Positions 1 to 11,597 of a DNA stretch of 64,000 bases are shown piece by piece. Both the position numbers and the translations under genes were made by a program. Below the pieces are notes generated by a model that was not told the origin of the DNA, ran no database searches, and worked only from the letters and a program-made list of their open reading frames with translations. Within the stretch, counting starts at the first letter, position 1; each line of letters begins with the position of its first letter. This stretch comes from Sipunculus nudus (Eukaryota; Annelida; Sipuncula; Golfingiida; Sipunculidae), in NCBI GenBank assembly GCA_026874595.1, contig CM049313.1, positions 9,979,508-10,043,507 of the forward strand. The letters run 5' to 3'.

Positions 1-936
1 TTTGATATTAGCTCATAAGGCCAAAAAAAAAGGTTTGGTTCCAAGGCACTTTTTCCAGAAATCAGGCGAGTTTCTTTTATTACTTTTTTTGTATGTTTCG
101 ATAAAATGTCATATGATCAGGGAAAAGCATGATAATAAAATCATTATTTTTCTAAACGGGTAAAAGGACTTCATAACAAAGGAAAACTTATCAAAGTTGT
201 ATTATTTTATCTTCTTGAAAGATGAAAATCAAAATAAAAATTTTTGATGCAGGGGGTTAAAATTGACGTTGGCAGTGCCTGAGAACCATACCTTTTATTT
301 TTTTTTGGCGTAAGTTATGCTTCTGCACTTTTTACACAAATATGTAACCCAATCAATAGTAAATAGATAACATGATGTTTACAGAGATGATGTACATTTA
401 GTGTTATACGAAATGCATTTTTATGACATGCACAGAAAGGATCCACAAGTTAAGGGATTTAATTAATATTACCTCATCAAACATTAATTGCTTAACATTA
501 GAGTTGTTCTTGCCCTAGTTGAGGCCTTAACCTATTTAGGTCAGTATATACTTGTAAGATAAACAACCATTATCTAATTCTAATATAGACAAATATACCT
601 GAAGGATTTAAGATGTCCATCTTGTTGCGTTTGTCAATCTGTATTTATTGTAGGCATACAGGATGATTGTCATGTGTACACAAGATACCGAGGGCGAGGT
701 ACTGTCACATGCACATGAGATAGTTATTGTTTGTGTATGCATGCAATACTATCTTGTGTGCATGAGATAATATCTTATGGGCATGAGATAATAATCATGT
801 GTGCATTTAATACTACTAGCTTTATCTAAAAATTGTATGAAATACAGAGAAGATATTTCACTTGTTACTGTAACGTAGTTTTTCACAGATTATTTCCTTT
901 ACGAATTATTTTACTGATTTACTGTTTCATTTTCAG
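1..936 (+). other. Last intron of the upstream hexosaminidase copy (partial)
   Basis: This stretch precedes the terminal exon at 937 and ends in a good acceptor (TTTCATTTTCAG). I find no coding exon in it. Positions about 700-810 hold a degenerate tandem stretch of GTGCATGAGATAATATCTTATG-like units, partly palindromic. Confidence 0.6.
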
Positions 937-1009
937 ACGTGGTCTCCAGGCAGAACCAATCAATGGACCAAGTTATTGCAAGCATGAATATGACTACAGA
1001 TTCCCTTGA
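937..1009 (+). CDS. HEXB: Terminal coding exon of an upstream beta-hexosaminidase copy
   Basis: After AG at 935-936 the exon supplies the last base of a split Lys codon, then 23 codons (RGLQAEPINGPSYCKHEYDY then RFP) and TGA at 1007-1009. It is clearly homologous to the terminal exon at 9950-10034 ([18 protein letters not shown]...) and enters in the same phase. In the GH20 family this is the extreme C-terminus after the (beta/alpha)8 catalytic barrel, including the late Cys of the C-terminal disulfide (PSYC). The rest of this copy lies left of the window. A likely poly(A) signal AATAAA is at 1972-1977. It is either the end of a separate tandem gene or a proximal alternative 3' end of the gene that also uses the downstream exons. 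Confidence 0.88.
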
Positions 1010-3139
1010 GGTGTGCAGGTTTACAACAAGGAATGGTTTAACAGACTGAAGACAACAGAACAACGTCTCATGATACTCACTCATAAATGAGGGCAACATG
1101 TCTGATGAAAAGGATTTGATATTTTTGCATACTCCTGTATATACTTTTTATGTTCTACTGAATATGCACTATCTGCACATTGCTGCACACTTACATGCAT
1201 TCAGTACTTAATCATTTTCCTAAAACTTTAAATCTGTTGTTGCATCGTTCCTGGTCAGTTGAATAGAGATCAGATAACTCATCATTTTATTTACTTACCG
1301 GTACGCTGCATAGCAAAAAGTTGCACATCAAATAATTTGTGACGAGCCCTTTATAAACAAATGCCCATCTATATCTTTATTGTTGTCATAGCAACAGGTA
1401 CTTTATTCTAAGTCAGCTAATGCTTCCTAGGTATTCACTGTTTGCTACCTTTTCAGCCTTAATGCACACTGGCATAAAATAATTTTTAAATTAATGATAT
1501 CAAGAGGTCAGGTTGTGAAATAGCCTGGTGCTAGCCCTCATTTATTCTGGGAACCAGATGTTTAACTTTTCCTTGAGTGGGATTCAAAATGTATGATTGT
1601 AATTAAAGAAAATGCAATTACACAGTTATTTTTCATGAGATGAGTACATCTACAAAGTATTTTTAGATCTGTTCTGTCTCATTGATTCAAATGTGTAGGT
1701 TGCTCTAACTGCTTTGTTGACTCAGGATGGATGTCAACCTTAAAGTCTCAAATGCAACCAAATTGTTTTGAATATTTGTATGTATAATTTCTTGATGTCA
1801 TTCATCTATGAAAGTATAGTATATATTTATATATTTTTATATACTAGGTCACATTCCTGACTTCATTTGAAGTACTTCGCACAATTAACCACCTCTTGGG
1901 TACTGTAAATTACCTTGTGGTAATAATATTACCATTACCATAAGTATATTAAAAATTATCAAAGCCAAATTAATAAAGTATTAGATAAACCCTGTTGAAT
2001 ATATGCAGCATTTTCCATTTAAATGATGTAGATTATTTCACTTAGACACATCATTTAATTGAGACATCTTACAGCTCCACTTGAATGGTATTTGTTAAAC
2101 AAATGAGTTATATTGGTGGTCATGTTTGCTGGAGAAGAAAAATTAGTTACACACATGTTAATTGGTTTGACTCTGTTAAATTTTTCATGTAATCCTGTCT
2201 ATGAGAGTGGATAAAACAAATTTACATTTTCATATCAAACCCAAAAAATTATGCAAATGATTGTTGGAGTTCCTCCAAAGAATAGGGGAAATATGCTTAT
2301 AATATATAATATGGCACGCACCTCTAACTTTATCAGAGAATAATTTCAAACAGGATAGTTTGCACGGATACCGGTTGTTGGACATTCAATTATTTTACAA
2401 AGGATAAACAGAAAAAGATCAGAATAGTCCTTTTAAGAGGACAGTCTTGTGCAGGATAGATGAGGAGTAAATATATGTGACTATACATGCCATAGACTAG
2501 TTTTAAGTTTAATTATTACATATATTTAAAAAAAAAATCTTTTGCTATTTTGAATTTACAATTTTTCACATGTTAGGCCTTTTTACTGTATATATAAGGG
2601 ACTTCCAATGGTTTAGTGTTTCCATTGTTAATTGTCACATTCTACCATAAGTGCTTGAGATATTTGAATTTTTATTTCAATTTTACTTAAGAGATTATTT
2701 ATCTGCACAAATAGTCAGAATAAATATACTAACCTATATACCATTAGTCATGTAAAAACAGAGATAAGGACATGCTTTCCAGTGATGTTTCATAAAAAAA
2801 TTATCTACTAAACATTTGAGATTTATATGTACATTAATGGTCAAATTAAAGAGAGATAATGATTTGTTTTAAAGAGCTGTACAGCATGAATACACTCTTG
2901 GAAAGCTGAAAATGTAACTTTGTTATGTTTTTATTATGATATACATAATAAACATTACTACACCATTGAATGAGTGTATTGTGATCTTTTCCTCTACCAA
3001 GAAGGTAATGTATTCATCCATGTTTGATTGTTTGTCATTTCATTTGCTGTTTTAAAGGGTACTGAGAGTCACATGTTACAATTTCTGGTGATCAAACATT
3101 TCAGGACAAAATCTTAAAAAGGTTATTAAATGTTATCAG
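1010..3139 (+). other. Spacer or 3' UTR between the two hexosaminidase 3' ends
   Basis: AT-rich, with AATAAA at 1972-1977 and 2947-2952. I looked for hexosaminidase N-terminal exons (the His-x-Gly-Gly-Asp-Glu active-site segment, the barrel strands, a signal peptide) and found none. If transcription passes through, this would be the 3' UTR of the first form and an intron of the second. Confidence 0.6.
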
Positions 3140-3311
3140 GTGCGACCTGACACTGTCGTGGAGGTATGGAAAAGTGGTTATCAGACAGAGTTATCGAAGG
3201 TGACCAACATGGGTTATCACAGTCTGCTTGCCTCATGCTGGTACCTAGATTACATCTCCATTGGCCCTGACTGGAAAAAGTATTACGCCTGTGATCCTGG
3301 GAATTTCACGG
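3140..3311 (+). CDS. HEXB: Hexosaminidase alternative exon, version A
   Basis: 172 nt: 57 codons plus one base. It reads [15 protein letters not shown]... through [13 protein letters not shown] to CDPGNFT. AG is at 3138-3139 and the donor is G|GTTTGT. The pyrimidine tract is poor (TTAAATGTTATCAG) and the donor weak, so inclusion probably needs help. The Trp of EVW, the Tyr-Leu-Asp of CWYLD and the YY pair are kept. It differs from B at about 11 of 57 residues, including Ile where the family usually has Tyr (ISYG). Confidence 0.88.
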
Positions 3312-6300
3312 GTTTGTTAAAATTACTTTTGGTGCAAGTATAAAGCGAATAATGTGTTTGCTTTTCTTCTAACTCCTTGTCTATCTCTGGGATTGTTTTT
3401 TCTGCAACAGAAATGGTGCTGTTTGGTTATTTTTGTGGGTGCCAATTAATGCAGGTCACCTTGGGGCTTAGCTGCTGCTGTTCCCCCATGCCCAGTCATA
3501 ATAACTCTACATTTCTTTTTCAGTGTTTTGAAGGTACATAGACATTTGAAATAATATGCGTATTGTCTCCTGCTATTTGTTCATTTTGGCTGGATACAAA
3601 GGTTTATTGGTGAAACCATGCATTTGGGCACAGGGACACACTAACTCCAGTTAACCTATTTATACGTTGTTATGGTTCTCTGTGTGAGTAAACACAGTCC
3701 ATATGTGTCTGTTTACCATAAAAAGACTGTGACCAGAGGTTGTACTTGCACCTATGTGACAGATCCAACTTTAGAAGAAGAAACATGAAAAGAAAAAAAA
3801 AAACACAGAAAGCATGACTGCCAAAGACTGGTTGTATGAGGATGGTTGGTTGAAAATATGGTTAGGGTAAATGATCTTTGTTCAAATTTTTCCTAGACAG
3901 TTTAAAAAACAAATGTTGCTAGCAGAGAGAGATGAGCACTGAGAAAAAGAAGATCTTGAACCAACCCCCCCCCCCCCCCCCCCGCGTAAAGCCACACCTA
4001 GACTTAAGGTGCATGAGCTCATACTAGTTGGAACCATTAAATTAACAAAAGTACAAGAAAGTTCTTTAATGTTGCTAGGTGCGACCTGACACAGTGGTAG
4101 AAGTATGGAAAGGAGGTTACCAGGCTGAGTTAGCGAAAGTGACCAACTTGGGTTATCGCAGTTTGTTATCATCATGCTGGTATCTAGATTACATCTCTTA
4201 TGGTGCTGATTGGAGAAACTATTATGCCTGTGACCCTGGAAACTTTAATGGTTTGTAACTGCAAGGCTTAGAATACTTAAGAGTGTCTAAAACATTATTG
4301 CATGCTATTTCACGTATCCTTTTAGAATTGATTGGTACTCCTTAAACTCAAGGGTGTCATCTAGATGTGAAACTGGGTTTTAATTTTTAAATATACTGAG
4401 TTCATATTGAAAATATTTTTTTATTTTGAAAGATATAAATCATGATGAAAGCAATTTTAGATTTAATGAGAGATTGTTCAGACATTTTCAAGTCATTTTA
4501 AAGTTCCTATATTTATTAGAATTTTAAAATCATATTCTTATTCACTAAATTGAGAATGTGAGTCACTATAAGTTCTTTTATAGAGTATTCAAAAAATTTC
4601 AGTCTCTTTTGATCAGTATTCACACAAAGTTAATGTAAAAATAAATTCATCTGGCAGCCAAATACAGTAGTGAATACATTATGTGGATTACCTTGACCCT
4701 TTTACACATCTTCTGTGGCACCCCAGAGACCATGTACAATAACTCTTGCACATAACACTGTAGGTTTGTCTGCATGACTGTTGAATGCTTGCTTTTTACA
4801 ATGCTGACTGTTTATATAGTGCTATGCTTGATGTAAATCAATGATTTTCATTAACAATTTATAATCATGCTTTGCTTTTGCACTTCAGAGAGGCCTTCGT
4901 TTCATTTATTAGGAGTCATTTGATATTAATTACAACACTCAGATTTTCTTATATAAATTTAGATATACCTTTCCTTAAAGCATTCTTTCATGTGATATAG
5001 TGTATGAACATCTCCTGTGCAACTGCCATTGTTGTAACCACTCAATAAGTAGTGCAAATCTATTTGAAAGTTTGCGTTGTTGAGCAATGGATCAAAGACT
5101 AAATTTTGGATTTGAGCTCTCAGTTGTTAAACCTCACTAAACTTGAGTACCAGGCACCAATCACTGTGATTAAACACAATAATGGAAAAAAATATGCAGA
5201 GATGGAATTCAACAGTCCTTTCTAGTATGATCCATCTCATAGCATCTGTGATGATTTTGTCTCTGAATTTTGTGGCTAGCTGTGACAAATCCTAGGTCTA
5301 AATGCAGGTTTTATTGATTATTCAGACAGCAGATTTGAAGTGCACATTTGGTGTATCTGTAATAGGGATGTCTGATCTGTGGACAGATTTCAAATGAAGG
5401 ATTCTTAAAAGGACTTAGAACAGTTGTCTTTACACTTGTTTAATATAAAGACAGCTCATGCACTGAGTTTTCAATCTGGCTTAACCAAATGTGTCTTCCA
5501 TTTCAGACTGCACCATCTGAATCATGTCCAATCATGTTGCTAATATTATTTCTACTATTTCTAGCCTTCTATGACAAATAACTGGGTCATGAGAGCAGAT
5601 GACCTTCGTGAAGATCCTGGCCTAGGGTTTCATTATTAAAGTGTTTATTATAAGATTATACAGGAAAAAAATGGCAGGCTTAAACATTTAATATTAGAAA
5701 TTTCTGTGGAAAATAAAAAGTAAAACTTTTTTAACATAATTAAAATTTGTTGCTTGTTCCACTTAATCATTGCAGAAAAAATATATTTTTCAAAAAGGGT
5801 TTGTCATATTACATAATGTTTTTGAATAATTAAAAAATTAAATCATATATTTCTCAGAAAGGAAATTTTAATTTATGGACATATATTCCTAACATTTTGA
5901 ACTTCATATCCCCTTAATTTTTTTTATAATATGAAATTAACAAATTCAAAATCAACATCATTTGGGAAAAGACTTTAAACAAAAATGAAAACAACATTTT
6001 ACTAAATAGAATTAACACTATGAACATAAGAAATATTTCCATGGACATATGCTTGAATTTCATATTATAACTGAAAGAACATGCAGATAACATTTACGGT
6101 AATGGATATCTAACAGTAACTTCTTGTTGAATAAACAATTTAGAATACTGAATAAAAAAAAAAATATTTTTTATTTGACAAACCCCTTTTGAAAAAAAAT
6201 TCTTTATGATCAAGAGGAACAAACAATAAACTTTTATTTTTTAATAAAAGTTTCAGTTGTTAATGTCTACAATATATGGTAATTTAGATATTTCTAAGCC

Positions 6301-9300
6301 TGCAATCTTATCCTGTACACCCTAAATGAGACACTTGAAACTTGATTACATTTACTGAAAACCACACAACCCAACCTCTTGGGGTCTAGCCTGTGGTTAT
6401 TTGTATTTGTTTATCATAGCTCTGACTCCTGTTGCTCACTTCAGGTTAGACCAGATACTGTTGTTGAGGTGTGGAGGGGTAATCAGGACTTTGCTGGTGA
6501 ATTGGCTCATGTTACGAGCCTAGGCTACCGTTCTCTTCTGTCTTCCTGTTGGTATCTTGATGGAATTTCATACGGTTCTGATTGGACCCGCTACTATGGT
6601 TGTGATCCACAAAAATTTGATGGTAAACAAAAAAATAAAATATACCTCAATCAAAGTAAAACTTTTTTTTATATATAAATCTCCAGAATACATATAAACC
6701 TCCCCATCAGTACCATATTCCTCCACTACATGTCAGCACTAGTTACTCTTAATTCAAACAAGATAGTTGCACAATTAATTACATCTAGATCTAGTCAGTC
6801 CTTCCTTGGACTCCAATCCCTTCTTTCATCAAAGTTAACTCAAACTTTATCAGATTTCATGTAACCAACTAGAATCTGCATGCATTCTAAGGAATGATAG
6901 CCTCTGCTACGTGGGGTAGGGTGGGGGGGGGGGCGGGGGGATCCCTATGGTGGGATGGTCACTAAACCCTGTTGCATATATTTTCATGGCATATATTTCC
7001 AGGTTCATTGGTGCGTAAGTGATTGTACATTTTGTGAAAATTCCTTCATGATGTTACTTAATCCAGATCATGAGCTGGATCCACTCCAAAATCTAATTAT
7101 ACTTCAATGGCCAATTCCTGAAATGCCCTAAAAGATTTGATGAGATTCTGTCCAAGCTTGTGTGAGCTATTGTGAACAAACATACAAACATACAAACACA
7201 CAAACAGGGATGATCACACACCCTCCTGGTGGAGGTAATGAATGACCAGATGAAATGATTGATGCGCAGACAGGGGTGAAAATATACCAGTAACCTCCTT
7301 CAGCCTAGCAACTAGAAGTAAAGAACAGTCACAGATCAGTAATTTTCCTGAAATTATTTTTTGTAAGGGACCACTGATCTATCAGTTTCTTCAATAATTT
7401 CTAATATTGTCTCAGTTATTTCTGCAAGTGATAAATCCAGTCTATGAAAATGGGATAATTGGATTTGAATGGCCATCATAATTTGAGCCTTATCTGTGAT
7501 GCATGAGCTGGTTCATAATTCATGAAATGGGTGGTAGTCAGCTGCCTGGCACAGAAAGTGTGTCTTTTGATGTACCTCAGCTTCCGGGGGGCTTTGCTCA
7601 TAGGAAGTGGGCTCAGCATATCGTCCTTGCTTGCCTTAATTATACCCAGTGTCTGAGCTGTTTCTGTAACATAGGACACTGTGGCAGAATTATAATCATA
7701 GGACAAAATTCTCCATTAAAAAAAAGTATTGGGAATATTTTTTTATAAAAACAAATAAATATTTATTATGATAAAAGCAAAATCTGATCCTTGCCCTTTA
7801 AACTCCCAAGTTTGAGTCTATTTTATAGACACATCTTTTGTCATGTTTTATCCTGTTATATTTTGTCCTTTTTGTCATGATATTTGTCAAGTTAGGAAAC
7901 CTTTTTCCAGGAATCTCCATAATATCTTTAGAGATAACTGCACCTCATAATCTAGCAATACCAGTACATGCAGCACTTTCCCTGTTTATTTAACAAAGCT
8001 TTGCTTAGCCTGATCATTATTATGAACTTCTTGATAATTTTATATTGCAGGAGGTTTTCTTATATTTATATATTCTCTTGCAGAAAGATAGAACTCAAGA
8101 CAAAATTATTTAACAGAATTTTAAGTACTGTTTATTACTTGTTGGAACAAGATTCAGCTTATTAATGAAACAATTTGAATTATACTGAAGATTCTTAAAA
8201 TTGTAAAGCTTTTATTCTGTTCTAATGAAAATATATATTTTTCTTATATATGAAAACAGATAGTTTTATGCTGTAGATGCTACTTATTTTACTTTTCATC
8301 AATTTTTACTTTATTGATAGCAGCTATTTGCATCTGCATAAAATATCATATATTTTTCAATATTCATTATTATGTGTATCAGTGCTTACAAAGAAGACGA
8401 CATAAAAGGGATGCATGTTTTGTCAGGTTAACTTAAATGTCATATACAAATTCTATAAATATTCATGTTCATCGTTTTATATTACAAATATTGAGATTAA
8501 TCTGTGTTTATGAGTACTTTGCAATCATTAGCATATTATGAATATTCATGAGCTGTCTTCTCATCATACAGGGACTGAGCAGCAGAAGAAGCTGGTAATG
8601 GGAGGAGAAGCCTGCTTGTGGGGAGAATATGTAGATGAGACCAACGTCATCTCCAGGCTCTGGTGGGATTTTTTTTTACATAATAATATTATAACTGTAA
8701 CAGCTAGCTTATGGTCGCTCAGCTAGACTTGACTAAAGACACAACACAAGGCATGACAGAACCAACTGTATTGCATGATTGATGTAAAGACAGTATACAA
8801 ATATTAGTGTGTTTATAGGCCGTTAGGTGGCAGCACCCATCAGCCTAATTATCTGTCACAATAATGGTGTTTTTAAGGTAGTATCCCTGACAGAAACTTT
8901 GACAATAAAGGAGCCTAGCTGTTCAAATATCTGACGTCTATTAACTAAAGGTTTCCCCTTAAACCTTTCATAAAAATAGACCACAAAATGCCAGTTCCAC
9001 CACATACAGGCTGTTCATTTTGATTATGTCCACATGTTTATGACATATGTGAGGCCCACCCAGATAACCAAAACACATTCAACAAGGACATCTGACAGCA
9101 TTCTAGTGTTTTGCAAATGGTATTTTGTAACTAGTGACCTTTCAGCTTCCACACATACAACCAACCATCTTTAGTTTTTCTGTTTGTCAACATGGCTGCA
9201 TGTACTGTGTTTACTAACAGCTTGTAGGTAAACAAGGTCACATGTCCATCATGGATTCATTATAAGGAACTTTCAGTGCATGAATTACCTACTGTTCATT

Positions 9301-10034
9301 AATATGTATACATAATAAGAGAAAAATCACTTAAATTATACAGATCAGGCAGATGAAAAGCTGGCTTTAAGTCAGAAGTTTGTTTTAAATTCTTATTTTA
9401 CCCAGAATGCATGTACCGGTATATATCATGTTAAATCTTGTACAGTGTCCACATAATGGCATGTGTATTGATGTATATAACAATAAGTAGTGTTATTTCA
9501 ATATATTTAAGTTTGTTCAATAAACCTTATCTCACCATACAAATAACTTTTCTGACTTAATGCATCATTGGTGGGATTGGTTTGTTCCAGGCCGCGTGCT
9601 TCTGCCCCTGCTGAGAGACTGTGGAGTGCTGAATCTGTGAATGATGCTGGAGCTGCATCTTCTAGATTCATGGAGAACAGATGCCGTATGGTCAAGTAAG
9701 TACAAAGGAATATAAATACTGTATTTACTTGTTTATAGGACTAAACGCAGTGTAACATGCAGAGGTCCCCAAGCTATGGCCTTCAGCTGAGCACCATCAC
9801 CCCTTGATCATTTTTCCAAACATACTTAACATTCATTTCTTCAAATATTAATTATTTGCATGTAAAAATGTTTAATTTATATCATTATATTAATATACTT
9901 GTAGCTGTTACAGTATCACCATTAGTATAATTTTTTTATATTTTAACAGGAGAGGCCTGAGAGCTGAGCCAGAAAATGGTCCAAGTTATTGCAAATATGA
10001 ACTCCGCAACCATGAGAAATACCCAGATATGTAA
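3140..10034 (+). CDS. HEXB: Beta-hexosaminidase, C-terminal exon set with three alternative versions of one exon (5' end not in window)
   Basis: Lysosomal GH20 exo-beta-N-acetylhexosaminidase, which removes terminal GlcNAc/GalNAc from glycolipids and glycans. Exon set: A 3140-3311, B 4079-4250, C 6445-6622 (alternatives), then D 8572-8662, E 9591-9695, F 9950-10034. Any one of A, B or C joins D in frame, and D-E-F run on to TAA at 10032. Visible active-site elements are the EVW Trp and CWYLD in the alternative exon, GGEACLWGE in D, and [12 protein letters not shown] in E. The catalytic Asp-Glu pair would be encoded by exons further 5', which are absent between 1010 and 3139. The second 3' half must therefore either be spliced to exons left of the window or be an orphan duplicate. 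All exons are open with usable GT/AG sites, which argues against a pseudogene. Confidence 0.85.
3312..4078 (+). other. Intron between alternative exons A and B
   Basis: No coding exon seen. It contains a run of 19 C at 3965-3983. The acceptor before exon B (GTTCTTTAATGTTGCTAG) is moderate. Confidence 0.6.
4079..4250 (+). CDS. HEXB: Hexosaminidase alternative exon, version B
   Basis: 172 nt, the same length and phase as A. It reads [15 protein letters not shown]... through [13 protein letters not shown] to CDPGNFN. AG is at 4077-4078 and the donor is G|GTTTGT, the same unusual donor as exon A. At the place of the human HEXA Asn423-Arg424 pair it has Asp-Tyr. Confidence 0.9.
4251..6444 (+). 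other. Intron between alternative exons B and C
   Basis: About 2.2 kb of AT-rich sequence. I found no fourth copy of the exon and no recognisable element in it. Confidence 0.55.
6445..6622 (+). CDS. HEXB: Hexosaminidase alternative exon, version C
   Basis: 178 nt (59 codons plus one base), two codons longer than A and B. It reads [20 protein letters not shown]... through [13 protein letters not shown] to CDPQKFD. The acceptor has a strong pyrimidine-rich tract (CTCCTGTTGCTCACTTCAG) and the donor is GTAAAC, so this looks like the most easily spliced version. At the HEXA Asn423-Arg424 position it has Asp-Gly, in contrast to Asp-Tyr in A and B. It is the most diverged of the three. Confidence 0.9.
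6623..8571 (+). other. Intron between exon C and exon D
   Basis: A G-rich stretch lies at about 6917-6940. Positions about 7064-7255 hold a dispersed-repeat-like block ending in CAAACATACAAACACACAAACAGG and CCTCCTGGTGGAGGTAATGA, a layout common in marine invertebrate repeats. A GC-richer patch at 7500-7640 is open on both strands but resembles no family I know. Confidence 0.45.
8572..8662 (+). CDS. HEXB: Hexosaminidase exon D (GGEACLWGE active-site strand)
   Basis: 91 nt. It completes the Gly codon left by A, B or C, then reads [20 protein letters not shown] through ISRLW, leaving two bases of the Trp codon (CTG ends the exon, donor GTGGGA). The Trp and Glu of CLWGE correspond to human HEXB Trp489 and Glu491, which bind the sugar in the -1 site. 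Confidence 0.92.
8663..9590 (+). other. Intron between exon D and exon E
   Basis: No coding exon or recognisable element seen. Confidence 0.5.
9591..9695 (+). CDS. HEXB: Hexosaminidase exon E
   Basis: 105 nt after TTTGTTCCAG. It completes Trp, then reads [20 protein letters not shown] through FMENRCRMV, ending in AA|GTAAGT (split Lys). PRASAxxERLWS and RCRMV are strongly conserved in HEXA/HEXB. The Cys of RCRMV pairs with a later Cys in the human enzymes. Confidence 0.92.
9950..10034 (+). CDS. HEXB: Hexosaminidase terminal exon F
   Basis: 85 nt after TTTTAACAG. It completes Lys, then reads [27 protein letters not shown] and TAA at 10032-10034. It is homologous to the terminal exon at 937-1009, with the same entry phase. 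Confidence 0.92.
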
Positions 10035-11320
10035 AGGAACACCTGGTTGTGGCAGCGTCATTCCAAAAATATTATGATAAAGTCTGTATAATAAGTTTAC
10101 TTGTTGTGTTTACAAATTACCTGTAGTTTGTATATTTTAATTAACAGGGTAAATCTGTGTTCAATAGTTTTGTAAGGTTTTCATCAGATTGTTTTAATTT
10201 GCTTTCCACTCAAAACAATCAGTCATGCAAGTATGTATTCATGTTTCTATTTAATTGTGTTTAATTTAGGAATATTTTTCATTTCTTCATCAGATTTGAT
10301 ATATTCATACAGTTATGCAATATAGAGAAAATTATACTTGCACATAACATACATTTAAGTATAAATATTGTATTTTTTGGATGTCCACTTTGCAAATCTA
10401 GAAGCTGAATTTTTTATTCAGTTAAATGTTAATCCCTGAACTGAAGATTACTGTTTAATATACAAAACCCCAGAAATTATTACTAATGCCAAGTTAATAA
10501 TATATGACTTTTTCCTTACAACCTACTGTTAAAATACTCAAACATGATCAGTTAAGTCTTAATTATCCATTTATAGCCACAAGATTTGAAACTAAAATCA
10601 TTGAAAATTAATAAAGTAAATATATAATGATTTATGCAAATATATTTTATAAGATACCAGTTACAGAAAAAATACATCTCCATCAGAGAACACCTGGTTT
10701 TCTGAGCATTTGATATTGGATGAAAGCAAAGGAAAGAGATTTGATGCTGTTGAAACGGTAGAATATTATTACCATGACTGCTCTTTAATTCTCCGCATAA
10801 CCATTGATCTTCCGAGAAGAATGCCCTGCATGCAATCAGGATGTAAAAGTTTCAGATTAACATGATTTTGTTACAGTTTCATTTACTTTTACTAAATGTT
10901 AAATGTGCCATGAATATACAGCATTATCTGTGATTCAGAATAAAGCACTTACATAATTCAGTTGAATCATTATCATTTGAGCACTGATCATATATTTGGT
11001 TCATTGTGTGTGTGTGTGTGCATCTGGTGTCTTACACAGATCAAGAAGAGACTGTTTTTAAGTGCTTATTAATACTAAGATGTATGAATTAAAAGAGAAA
11101 CCTTAGGAGACTGTTTAAATTCATTTGTATTAAGAAGTAGTTTAACTACGTGTTTGTGAGAATGACCTGGTTAATCACCTTTTAAAATCTGTTACAATTT
11201 GGGACCAGTGCCTGCAGTTTATTGGCCATGTCAGAAGCTAGCATATTTAGCACCACCTGGGGGTTCCCTGAATAGTCTTGTTTCTACTTATTTACTTTTT
11301 TTTATTTACTTTTCACCACT
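10035..11320 (+). other. Hexosaminidase 3' UTR and downstream flank
   Basis: AATAAA at 10610-10615 is the first consensus poly(A) signal after the stop; another lies near 10939. There is a short TG repeat near 11006-11020. No other gene seen. Confidence 0.5.
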
Positions 11321-11339
11321 GAGCTAATACCACATTTGA

Positions 11340-11597
11340 GAACCAATATTTGTGAGACCAGCCAGTCTAAAGTTTCTATTTGGCCCCCAAGAACCAATAT
11401 TTGTGAGACCAGCCAGTCTAAAGTTTCTATTTGGCTCCCAAGAACCAATATTTGTGAGACCAGCCAGTCTAAAGTTTCTAAAATTAGGCTCCCAAGAACC
11501 AATATTTGTGAGACCAGCCAGTCTAAAGTTTCTATTTGGCCCCCAAGAACCAATATTTGTGAGACCAGCCAGTCTAAAGTTTCTATTTGGCTCCCAA
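11340..11597. repeat. 51-bp minisatellite, 5 copies
   Basis: Tandem units begin GAACCAATATTTGTGAGACC at 11340, 11391, 11442, 11496 and 11547. Periods are 51, 51, 54 and 51 bp; the third unit carries a 3-bp insertion. Because 51 and 54 are multiples of three, several frames on both strands stay open, producing false ORFs. Confidence 0.95.

Noticed and set aside
3140-6622. Exons A, B and C as stacked haplotypes or dead copies
   Set aside because: All three are open with splice sites and conserved active-site residues, differ at many amino acids, and sit in unrelated intron sequence. That does not fit allelic stacking or neutral decay.
7476-7748. Opposed ORFs of 76 and 81 codons in the hexosaminidase C-D intron
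   Set aside because: No match to GH20 or any family I recognise; open by composition, possibly an old repeat.
11340-11597. CRISPR-like array
   Set aside because: Units are contiguous with no spacers, and the genome is animal.
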